Positions 1 to 5,316 of a stretch of DNA of 5,316 nt are shown in pieces. The DNA lies in NCBI GenBank assembly GCA_016207365.1, contig JACQPU010000086.1, positions 1-5,316 of the forward strand, given 5' to 3'. A program made the translations under genes and the position numbers. Under the pieces are notes generated by a model. That model was given only the letters and a program-made list of their open reading frames with translations, was not told the origin of the DNA and ran no database searches. Positions within the stretch are counted from its first letter, which is position 1. Each line of letters begins with the position of its first letter. Source of the stretch: Ignavibacteriales bacterium (lineage in GTDB: Bacteria > Bacteroidota > Ignavibacteria > UBA10030).

Positions 1-429
1 ATGAAACTGGTGGAGATCGTTCGCGGACTTGCAACATCCGATGAGACGTTCAAAACGGTGAAGGAATTGAGCGAACGATTGGAAAAGGTTCCTGTGGAAG
101 TCAACGACTATCCTGGTTTTGTCTCGAACAGGATCCTTCTTCCGATGCTCAATGAGGCGATGTACTGCGTAATGGAAGGGGTCGCAGAGCCGGAGGCAAT
201 CGACACGGTAATGAGGCTCGGCATGAATCATCCTATGGGACCGCTCGCCCTGGCGGACTTCATTGGCCTCGATGTTTGCCTCTCCATCATGGAAGTCCTG
301 CATGCCGGTCTCGGCGATTCAAAGTACCGCCCATGTCCGTTACTGAAAAACATGGTCGCGGCGGGGCGTCTGGGTCGCAAGACGGGAAAAGGATTTTATC
401 AGTACGAGCAAGGGGGGAGAACAACGTGA
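1..429 (+). CDS. hbd: 3-hydroxybutyryl-CoA dehydrogenase, C-terminal half (5' end outside window)
   Basis: This enzyme reversibly oxidises 3-hydroxybutyryl-CoA to acetoacetyl-CoA with NAD(P) in the cytoplasm, in butyrate metabolism or beta-oxidation. The visible 142 residues are the end of the family. They begin at the conserved MKLVEIVRG segment that follows the catalytic His region, continue with GFVSNRI (residues 39-45, with the conserved active-site Asn at 43), and then give the C-terminal helical dimerisation domain with NHPMGPLALADFIGLD (76-91) and the terminal GRKTGKGFY motif. The ATG at base 1 is an internal Met, not the start. Compared with the roughly 282-residue clostridial enzyme (numbering from memory), about 145 N-terminal residues are missing, namely the Rossmann NAD-binding domain and the catalytic Ser/His. 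The stop TGA (427-429) overlaps the GTG start of the next gene, so the two are probably co-translated. Family assignment is secure; the cofactor and the physiological direction are not. Confidence 0.93.
   Translation: MKLVEIVRGLATSDETFKTVKELSERLEKVPVEVNDYPGFVSNRILLPMLNEAMYCVMEGVAEPEAIDTVMRLGMNHPMGPLALADFIGLDVCLSIMEVLHAGLGDSKYRPCPLLKNMVAAGRLGRKTGKGFYQYEQGGRTT
412..419 (+). promoter_or_regulatory. Ribosome binding site for the acyl-CoA dehydrogenase
   Basis: A purine-rich GGGGGGAG lies inside the last codons of the upstream dehydrogenase, and its end is 6 bases before GTG 426. It decides in favour of this GTG rather than the in-frame ATG at 276, which would add 50 residues of shadow translation unlike the family. 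Confidence 0.75.
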
Positions 430-1565
430 ATTTCGAGCTTACGGAAACGCAGCTCATGATCAGGGAAACGGCGCGGAAATTCGCCGAAGAGGAGCTTGCG
501 CCATCGGCCGATGAACGCGACGAACAGGAGAAATTTCCCGCAGAGGCCGTCAGGAAAATGGGGGAATTGGGCTTTATGGGAATGATGGTCTCGGAAGAAT
601 ACGGAGGCGCCGGGCTGGATACCGTTTCGTACGTTCTTGCCGTGGAGGAAATTTCCAAGGTGGATGCCTCGGCGGGTGTTATTATGTCCGTGAATAACTC
701 GCTCGTCTGCTGGGGACTCGAAACGTACGGGAGCGGGTACCAGAAGGAAAAATATCTGAAGGACCTTGCGTCAGGGAGAACATTGGGGGCCTTTGCCCTG
801 TCGGAGCCGGAGGCAGGCAGTGACGCGACAAATCAGAGAACCACGGCAAGAAAAGACGGCGATTTCTATATCCTGAACGGAACAAAGAACTTCATAACGA
901 ATGGTTCCACGGCGGATGTGGTTCTTGTCATGGCCTCGACAGACAAATCCCTGGGAGCACGAGGCGTCAGCACGTTCGTTGTCGAAAAAGGCATCCCTGG
1001 TTTTTCCGTCGCCAAGAAGGAAAAGAAGCTGGGGATCCGCAGCTCGGATACAGTGTCCCTGGCGTTTGAGGATTGCAGGATTCCGAAGGAGAATCTTGTT
1101 AAAGAGGAGGGATTCGGGATCAAGTTTGCTCTCAGGACGCTCGACGGTGGACGGATTGGGATTGCTGCACAAGCGCTGGGAATAGCTCAGGGGAGCCTCG
1201 AGGCCTCGTTGAAATATAGTAAGCAAAGGACAGCATTTGGTCATCCCATCGCTAAATTCCAGGCGCTTCAGTTCAAACTTGCCGACATGGCCACCAACAT
1301 CGAGGCGGCGCGACTGCTTTGCCATAAGGCCGCGTTGCTGAAGGATCAGGGGAAACCGTTCGGTCCCGCGGCAGCAATGGCAAAACTCTATGCATCAAAG
1401 GTTGCTGTTGCTTCGGCTCTTGAGGCCGTACAAATTCACGGAGGGTACGGCTATGTCAGGGAGTACAAGGTGGAACGATTTCTCAGAGACTCGAAAATCA
1501 CGGAAATCTATGAAGGGACTTCCGAGATCCAAAGGATTGTGATTGCACGATCCGTTCTTGACTGA
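426..1565 (+). CDS. Short-chain acyl-CoA dehydrogenase (butyryl-CoA dehydrogenase-like)
   Basis: This FAD flavoenzyme dehydrogenates acyl-CoA to trans-2-enoyl-CoA (or the reverse with an electron-transfer flavoprotein partner). From GTG 426 it is 379 residues, the usual family length. The N-terminal helical domain starts NFELTETQ. The middle beta domain carries the first family signature, with FALSEPEAGSD at 123-133 and then FITNG at 156-160. The C-terminal helical domain has R268-T-A-F-G, the second signature from QIHGGYGY (337-344) to the RFLRD segment (351-355), and the catalytic-base Glu at 363 in the IYEGTSEIQR motif. All key residues are present, so it should be active. The start is set by the ribosome binding site at 412-419 and the GTGA overlap with the upstream 3-hydroxybutyryl-CoA dehydrogenase. 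That pairing and the Glu position in the C-terminal motif favour a short-chain (C4) substrate, but chain length cannot be proven from sequence. No etfA/etfB genes lie in the window. It is the last gene before a terminator. Names such as bcd or acdA would be plausible. Confidence 0.95.
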   Translation: MNFELTETQLMIRETARKFAEEELAPSADERDEQEKFPAEAVRKMGELGFMGMMVSEEYGGAGLDTVSYVLAVEEISKVDASAGVIMSVNNSLVCWGLETYGSGYQKEKYLKDLASGRTLGAFALSEPEAGSDATNQRTTARKDGDFYILNGTKNFITNGSTADVVLVMASTDKSLGARGVSTFVVEKGIPGFSVAKKEKKLGIRSSDTVSLAFEDCRIPKENLVKEEGFGIKFALRTLDGGRIGIAAQALGIAQGSLEASLKYSKQRTAFGHPIAKFQALQFKLADMATNIEAARLLCHKAALLKDQGKPFGPAAAMAKLYASKVAVASALEAVQIHGGYGYVREYKVERFLRDSKITEIYEGTSEIQRIVIARSVLD

Positions 1566-1591
1566 CAGGCGAAGTCTTTGCACTGCACATG

Positions 1592-1620
1592 AAAGGCGAT
1601 CGTGGATCGCCTTTTTTGTT
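1592..1620 (+). terminator. Rho-independent terminator after the acyl-CoA dehydrogenase
   Basis: AAAGGCGATC (1592-1601) and GATCGCCTTT (1605-1614) form a perfect 10-bp stem around a three-base GTG loop. The T tract runs through 1617 and on into GTT. It lies 27 bases after the acyl-CoA dehydrogenase stop and separates that unit from the capA-like gene. Because the stem has A's on the left and T's on the right, it could also work for the opposite strand, but no convergent gene is present. Confidence 0.9.
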
Positions 1621-1744
1621 GCCGAAGCCACGTGCAAGGTCTGAGGAATCCTGACGGTCCATCCGTGAAAAGGCAAAGCATTTCGTGCTAACTCCATCAC
1701 AAGGGTCTCCTTGTTTTTCCAGCGAACTTTTGGTACCATCTCGC

Positions 1745-2749
1745 ATGAAATTGCTGATACAATGCCTGCGAATCACAAGCGTCATTGCCGTGACAGCGGT
1801 GTTCCTTCCTCTGAGCATGCTGTCGCAGGAAAAGGAGCCTGTCGTGATGATCTTTGCGGGCGACGTTGTTCTTTCAGACCACGTGGAGGCGTTTGTTAAA
1901 GGGAGAACGGAATACGTCTTTGAGTTGTGGAAGCCAGGTAAAGAGTCGGATATCTTCATGGTCAATCTAGAGCATCCGGTGACAATGGCCACGGATCGGG
2001 TGGAGAAGAAGTATAATTTCAAGATGAATCCCGTGTACGGTGCAACGCTTGTGGACGCGGGGATCACAATTGTGAATGCCGCAAATAACCATATCTTTGA
2101 CTATGGACTGCAGGGGATGGAAGACACGATGAGGTTCCTCGATTCGTTGGAAATCGCCTATGTGGGGTTGGGGGGAAACCTTGCCCAGGCCCGTAAGCCC
2201 GTTGTGATGCGTCGCAAGGGTTGGGCAGTGGGCTTTCTCGGCTACTACGGGGGTGGGGAATTTTCTGCAGGAAAGAATACTCCGGGTTTTGCTCCGCGGT
2301 ACGCGCGGTTCATGGTCGAAGACATTCGTGATTTGAAAAAGAAGGCAGACTATGTGGTTGTCAATCTTCATTGGGGAACGGAACGGGCGCCGGAGCCGGA
2401 GGGGTGGCAAATTCAGCTTGCCCATCGGCTCGTAGACGCGGGGGCAGATCTTATTGTTGGGCACCATCCGCATGTTTTGCAGGGCATCGAAGAATACAAA
2501 GGGGCCACGATAGCGTTTTCGCTGGGAAATTTTGTTTTTGGGGGGAACACCCGGCACACGTATGATACAGCTGTGTTGAAAGTCACCATTTCCGGGGCGG
2601 CACCGGTCGTAGAGCTCGTGCCCGTTACGGTTACCCGATGGCAGCCTCGTCCCTCATCCCCTCCCGCCACTCGGGAAGTATTGGAACTTGTGCGAGAGCG
2701 GTCAGCAAATCTTCACCATCATCCATTCTTCAGCGGAGCCCAGGAATGA
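1745..2749 (+). CDS. CapA-family (PGA_cap) metallophosphatase-like exported protein
   Basis: This is a 334-residue member of the CapA/PgsA family, named for poly-gamma-glutamate capsule synthesis and related to calcineurin-like metallophosphatases. Most family members outside Bacillus have no proven role. The first 27 or so residues (MK, then a hydrophobic run of about 17 residues ending PLSMLSQ) look like a signal peptide or membrane anchor, so the domain is probably extracytoplasmic. Ordered family motifs follow: FAGD (37-40), VNLEHP (73-78), NAANNH (111-116, the metal-site Asn/His), NLHWGTE (207-213), GHHPHVLQG (239-247) and FSLGNF (258-263). All the expected metal ligands are therefore present. 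A longer in-frame version from GTG 1685 would put 20 polar residues before the signal peptide, so ATG 1745 is preferred even though no clear Shine-Dalgarno sequence precedes it. The stop overlaps the lemA start (ATGA). There is no capB, capC or ligase gene nearby, so a role in polyglutamate synthesis is not supported; a cell-surface hydrolase is a fair alternative. Confidence 0.88.
   Translation: MKLLIQCLRITSVIAVTAVFLPLSMLSQEKEPVVMIFAGDVVLSDHVEAFVKGRTEYVFELWKPGKESDIFMVNLEHPVTMATDRVEKKYNFKMNPVYGATLVDAGITIVNAANNHIFDYGLQGMEDTMRFLDSLEIAYVGLGGNLAQARKPVVMRRKGWAVGFLGYYGGGEFSAGKNTPGFAPRYARFMVEDIRDLKKKADYVVVNLHWGTERAPEPEGWQIQLAHRLVDAGADLIVGHHPHVLQGIEEYKGATIAFSLGNFVFGGNTRHTYDTAVLKVTISGAAPVVELVPVTVTRWQPRPSSPPATREVLELVRERSANLHHHPFFSGAQE
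2735..2738 (+). promoter_or_regulatory. Ribosome binding site for lemA
   Basis: GGAG sits 7 bases before ATG 2746, within the last codons of the CapA-like gene. It supports the start inside the ATGA overlap rather than the in-frame ATG at 2638, which would prepend 36 low-complexity shadow residues. Confidence 0.65.
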
Positions 2750-3351
2750 ACAAGAAACTCTCGATTGGAATTGTTTCCTTGATTGCCATCCTCATCACGG
2801 GCTCTCTTCTGCTTGTCTGGGGTGTTTCAACGTACAACCGGATCGTAACGCTCGATGAGCAGGTAAAGTCTGCTTGGAGCCAGGTGGAAAGCCAGTATCA
2901 GAGGCGGTACGACTTGATTCCCAATCTTGTTGAAACGGTAAAAGGGTTTGCGCGTCAGGAACGTGAGGTTCTCGAGAACGTGACGAATGCCCGCGCGCGC
3001 GTTGGTCAATTGAATGTCAGTCCCGAAGTATTGACCGACCCTCAGGCATTTTCCCGCTTTCAGGAGGCCCAGGAGGGCCTCGGATCGGCTCTCTCCCGGT
3101 TATTGGCTGTCGTGGAGAACTATCCCATATTAAAATCGAATGAGAACTTTCTCCAACTTCAGTCGCAACTTGAGGGGACCGAAAACAGGATCACGGTGGC
3201 GCGGAATCGCTTCAACGAGGCGGTCCAGGGATACAACACAACGGTGCGTCGGTTCCCTGGCTCTCTGATTGCCGGTCTTTCCGGGTTTCGGGAGGGCCAG
3301 TACTTCCAGGCTCGGGAGGGAGCTGAGGCGGCGCCGGCGGTGCGCTTTTAA
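2746..3351 (+). CDS. lemA: LemA family protein
   Basis: This 201-residue protein matches LemA along its whole length. LemA proteins are widespread, membrane-anchored helical-bundle proteins whose biochemical role is not established. A single N-terminal membrane segment (about 5-26) is followed by the family core: YNRIVTLDEQVKSAWSQVE (30-48), then the hallmark YQRRYDLIPNLVETVKG (51-67), a long amphipathic helix, LSRLLAVVENYP (116-127), LEGTENRI..AR (142-153), YNTTVRRFPGSLIAG (163-177) and the acidic, alanine-rich end EGAEAAPAVRF. Length and motifs are complete. The start overlaps the stop of the CapA-like gene by four bases, implying translational coupling. In many genomes lemA is followed by a TPM-domain (YgcG-like) or M48 peptidase gene; here neither is present, and a DAHP synthase locus begins 14 bases downstream. 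This unusual neighbourhood gives no clear functional hint beyond an envelope location. Confidence 0.95.
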   Translation: MNKKLSIGIVSLIAILITGSLLLVWGVSTYNRIVTLDEQVKSAWSQVESQYQRRYDLIPNLVETVKGFARQEREVLENVTNARARVGQLNVSPEVLTDPQAFSRFQEAQEGLGSALSRLLAVVENYPILKSNENFLQLQSQLEGTENRITVARNRFNEAVQGYNTTVRRFPGSLIAGLSGFREGQYFQAREGAEAAPAVRF

Positions 3352-3354
3352 TTC

Positions 3355-3359
3355 AGGAG
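3355..3359 (+). promoter_or_regulatory. Ribosome binding site for the DAHP synthase locus
   Basis: AGGAG lies just after the lemA stop. Two consecutive ATG codons follow, at 3363 and 3366. The spacing of 6 bases to 3366 is better than 3 bases to 3363. Starting at 3366 gives an N-terminus (MLVLM) that lines up with type I-beta DAHP synthases. Confidence 0.75.
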
Positions 3360-3365
3360 AAAATG

Positions 3366-4062
3366 ATGCTTGTCCTCATGCGGCAGGAGGCGACTCCTGA
3401 CGAGGTTGAAAGAGTAAAGGAAAAGATTCGCTCGTTGGGATTTACACCACACGAGATTCCCGGAATGCAGCGAATTGCCATGAGCATGGCCGGAAATAGA
3501 AGCGGCATCAGCCCCGATCATTTCCTGAGCCTTCGCGGCGTCTTCGACGCGATTCCAGTCTCGCGTCCGTTTAAGCTCGTGAGCAGGAAAGTCAAAGCGG
3601 AAGATACGGCTCGGCGAGCTCCGAAAGCCCGTACTTCTCAAGCGAAGCTTCTCCGCCACCCTGGAGGAACTGCTCATGTCCGCAGAGTACATGGCGCTGC
3701 GGGGAAATCACGAAATCATACTTTGTGAACGCGGCATCCGCACATTTGAGCCTTCGACGCGCAACACGCTTGATCTCAATGCGGTGCCGATAGTGAAGAA
3801 GCTATCGCACCTCCCAATGATCGTCGATCCGAGTCATGGTACCGGCGCGTGGGACCTTGTTCTCCCGATGGCGCAGGCGGCTGTTGTTGCGGGTGCGGAT
3901 GGCCTGATTATTGAAGTGCATCCCCATCCGGAGTCGGCCTTATCGGATGGATTCCAATCTCTTCGTCCGGAGAAGTTCAGAGCGCTGATGGAGCGACTCC
4001 GTGAGCTTGCTCCGTACGTGCAGAGGAGCTGTCCCGAGGAAGTCAGTACCGTTGTTCGGTGA
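3366..4062 (+). pseudogene. aroF: 3-deoxy-7-phosphoheptulonate (DAHP) synthase, type I-beta, broken by internal deletion and frameshift
   Basis: An intact enzyme condenses phosphoenolpyruvate and erythrose 4-phosphate in the first step of the shikimate pathway. The first 81 codons (to 3608) encode the N-terminal ferredoxin-like regulatory domain, ending KLVSRKVKAEDT, which aligns with residues 1-81 of the 338-residue Thermotoga maritima enzyme (recalled from memory). Homology then resumes in the +1 frame at about 3610: LGELRKPVLLKRSF, ILCERGIRTFE, VDPSHGTG (metal-ligand His at 3835-3837), IIEVHPHPE (Glu 3913-3915) and ALSDG (Asp 3946-3948), ending at TGA 4060. About 115 residues between are absent, including the GPCS segment with the fourth metal ligand (Cys) and the KPRTSPYSFQG-type substrate loop. 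The first frame runs 39 meaningless residues past the break to TGA 3726. Adding the missing part to the 81 + 150 residues present restores the usual family size, so this is an internal loss, not two separate genes. As written it cannot make an active enzyme. A genuine deletion or an assembly error are both possible. Confidence 0.85.
3663..3668 (+). promoter_or_regulatory. Possible internal ribosome binding site in the broken DAHP synthase gene
   Basis: GGAGGA is 7 bases before the in-frame ATG at 3676, which would start a 128-residue C-terminal fragment (MSAEYM...). The motif comes from conserved codons (Leu-Glu-Glu), so it may be chance. With the first frame stopping at 3728, it could still allow re-initiation and keep ribosomes moving to the downstream sensor gene. 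Confidence 0.3.
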
Positions 4063-5316
4063 AACAATCACGCACTCCATACCGCAGAAAAAGCTCGTCG
4101 TTTTTGGCCCAGGTCATTGCAACCGACAGCCAGGACGGCGAAGGCTACTATCGCGGCATCGTTCAGCATTCCCCGTATGGTGTCGGAATCATTTTTAAGG
4201 ATAAACTCGTGATGGCAAATCCGATGTTCGCGAGAATCCTTGGCCATCGGTCGTCGGATGAACTGCTGGGGCATCGCATTGCGCGCTTTATCGATCCGCC
4301 GGCAAAACGGTTTTTCGCCCTCTTGGCGTCGCGAAAGCTTCGAGGCGAGTCCGTCCCTGCGCGGTTTGAGACGAGAATGACGAGGGCTGACGGCTCGACC
4401 ATCGACGTCGAAGCATCTTTTACACTCGGATCGTATCGTGAGGAGACGGCGCTCAATCTCACAATCAGCGACATTACACTTCGGAAGGAGTTGGAGAAGC
4501 GGCTGACAGATTCCGAACGGCTGTTCCGCAACGTCGTGAACTCCATGATTGACGCACTCGTGATCACAGATCTTCATGGGAGGGTGCTCGACGTGAACGA
4601 AGAATTCGAGAGGCTCACGGGGTTTACCAGAAAAGAGGCTCTTAACGCGACTATCCCATATCCCTGGATCGATGAAGAAGATCTCGGAATGTACATCGGA
4701 TGGCTGGATGGCCTCCGTGACCGAAGCGAACTGCGCGATTTCGATATTACCTGGGTGAACAAACGCGGCGGCAAGATCGCCGTCAGTCTCAACACCACGC
4801 TTCTTCACAATGTCGCCGGCGACCCGATGCTTATGGTCAATATCGCCCGGGACATTACTGAGCGCCAGGAGGCAAAGAAAGAGCTCGGACGGCAGTTGGG
4901 CATGCTCGAGGTTCTGTATGACCTCGGGAAGTCGCTAGGCGGAACCCTGGATCCCCTGGAGATTGCGCGAAACACGTTTGAGCAGGTTAAGAAGGTCATT
5001 CCGACTGACATCTTTTACATCGATCTGTATGACGAGGAGACACAGCGCGTGCGATGGCTGATGGCGGTTGACATCATCGATGGAACGCAGACCGAGCTCA
5101 AGGTGACCGAAGGCTCAGTTCCGCTCAGTGAACGGATGGCAAACTGGAAGATCATCCAGTCCAGACGGCCGGTCCTTGAACTTCGAAAGAGTATTCCTGC
5201 AGACGCGCCTGTGCTCCCTTTTGGAGACAGCGAACGCCGCTCGGCGTCCCTGATGTACGCACCGATGTTTTCCAAGGATAAGATCATTGGAATCATTTCA
5301 ACGCAATCCTATACTG
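4059..5316 (+). CDS. PAS/PAS/GAF sensor protein (3' end outside window)
   Basis: An open frame from GTG 4059 to the window edge gives 419 residues with no stop. After a basic, non-hydrophobic leader (1-29), PAS domain 1 runs from about 30 (YRGIVQHSPYGVGI) to the DIT motif at 138-140. PAS domain 2 runs from about 152 (SERLFRNVVNSMIDALVITD) to DITERQ at 265-270, with the typical linker helix following. A GAF-like domain begins at about 285 (LYDLGKSLGGTLDPLEIA) and is still open at the end (LMYAPMFSKDKIIGIIS). No membrane segment is visible, so it is probably a cytoplasmic sensor of an unknown ligand or redox cue. The output domain (histidine kinase, GGDEF, SpoIIE phosphatase or other) lies beyond the window and cannot be named. 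The GTG overlaps the DAHP synthase stop (GTGA). It is the only ATG/GTG between an upstream in-frame stop (4002-4004) and PAS 1; a TTG at 4104 is the only rival. No good Shine-Dalgarno is seen (GAGGAAG at 4036 is 16 bases away), so initiation probably relies on coupling. Confidence 0.88.
   Translation, partial: MKQSRTPYRRKSSSFLAQVIATDSQDGEGYYRGIVQHSPYGVGIIFKDKLVMANPMFARILGHRSSDELLGHRIARFIDPPAKRFFALLASRKLRGESVPARFETRMTRADGSTIDVEASFTLGSYREETALNLTISDITLRKELEKRLTDSERLFRNVVNSMIDALVITDLHGRVLDVNEEFERLTGFTRKEALNATIPYPWIDEEDLGMYIGWLDGLRDRSELRDFDITWVNKRGGKIAVSLNTTLLHNVAGDPMLMVNIARDITERQEAKKELGRQLGMLEVLYDLGKSLGGTLDPLEIARNTFEQVKKVIPTDIFYIDLYDEETQRVRWLMAVDIIDGTQTELKVTEGSVPLSERMANWKIIQSRRPVLELRKSIPADAPVLPFGDSERRSASLMYAPMFSKDKIIGIISTQSYT

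Noticed and set aside
276..425. 50-codon N-terminal extension of the acyl-CoA dehydrogenase from ATG 276.
   Set aside because: It lies fully within the 3-hydroxybutyryl-CoA dehydrogenase coding frame, does not look like the family, and would make the protein 50 residues too long. GTG 426 has the ribosome binding site and gives the normal length.
771..1325. Minus-strand open frame (184 codons) inside the acyl-CoA dehydrogenase.
   Set aside because: It is a shadow of the strongly conserved plus-strand coding sequence; its translation has no recognisable family features.
1711..1739. Sigma-70-like promoter TTGTTT, 17 bases, TACCAT before the CapA-like gene.
   Set aside because: The match to consensus is only 3/6 and 4/6, and it would produce a leaderless transcript. 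It is too weak to list as a feature, so it is only mentioned in a finding.
1621..1744. Intergenic stretch searched for a small RNA, riboswitch or small gene.
   Set aside because: No convincing hairpin set, conserved riboswitch core, or small open frame with a ribosome binding site was seen after the terminator.
3609..3728. The tail of the first aroF frame reads APKARTSQAK, which resembles the KPRTSPYSFQG substrate loop of DAHP synthases.
   Set aside because: The same bases read in the +1 frame give the strongly conserved LRKPVLLKRSF segment, continuous with the rest of the C-terminal half. The resemblance in the first frame is a coincidence of out-of-frame translation.
4068..4808. Long minus-strand open frame (246 codons) opposite the PAS gene.
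   Set aside because: It is antisense to a frame with clear PAS motifs, its translation shows no domain pattern, and no ribosome binding site or promoter supports it.

Overview
The window carries six protein-coding loci, all on the + strand. They fall into two tightly packed transcription groups separated by a strong intrinsic terminator. There are no tRNA or rRNA genes, CRISPR arrays, insertion sequences or long repeats that I can see. The organism cannot be named from this stretch. The moderate GC content, operonic packing with 4-base stop/start overlaps, GTG starts, a Thermotoga-like (type I-beta) DAHP synthase, LemA, a CapA-like phosphatase and a PAS/PAS/GAF sensor are all bacterial chromosome features. 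A Bacteroidota/Ignavibacteriota-like or other Gram-negative environmental lineage is possible, but that is a weak guess.

Region 1 (1-1620) is short-chain acyl-CoA metabolism. It starts inside a 3-hydroxybutyryl-CoA dehydrogenase gene, of which only the C-terminal half is present. That gene overlaps a complete short-chain acyl-CoA dehydrogenase (start GTG 426) by four bases. The two enzymes act at neighbouring steps of C4 acyl-CoA interconversion (beta-oxidation or butyryl-CoA formation). A perfect 10-bp hairpin followed by a T run (1592-1620) closes this unit.

Region 2 (1621-3351) begins with a 124-bp gap without a gene. It then holds a secreted CapA-family metallophosphatase-like protein and a LemA protein coupled by an ATGA overlap. 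Both look envelope-directed.

Region 3 (3366-4062) is a DAHP synthase gene (first step of the shikimate pathway) that appears broken. Its N-terminal ferredoxin-like domain is in one frame and its C-terminal half is in the next. About 115 family-conserved residues between them are absent, including the metal-binding Cys and most of the phosphoenolpyruvate site. This is either a real internal deletion of about 345 bases (a pseudogene) or an assembly error.

Region 4 (4059-5316) is the start of a cytoplasmic sensor protein with two PAS domains and a GAF domain. It starts at a GTG overlapping the DAHP synthase stop and runs off the window before any output domain. The broken aroF locus is the most noteworthy item. 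I found no convincing novel multi-gene system.
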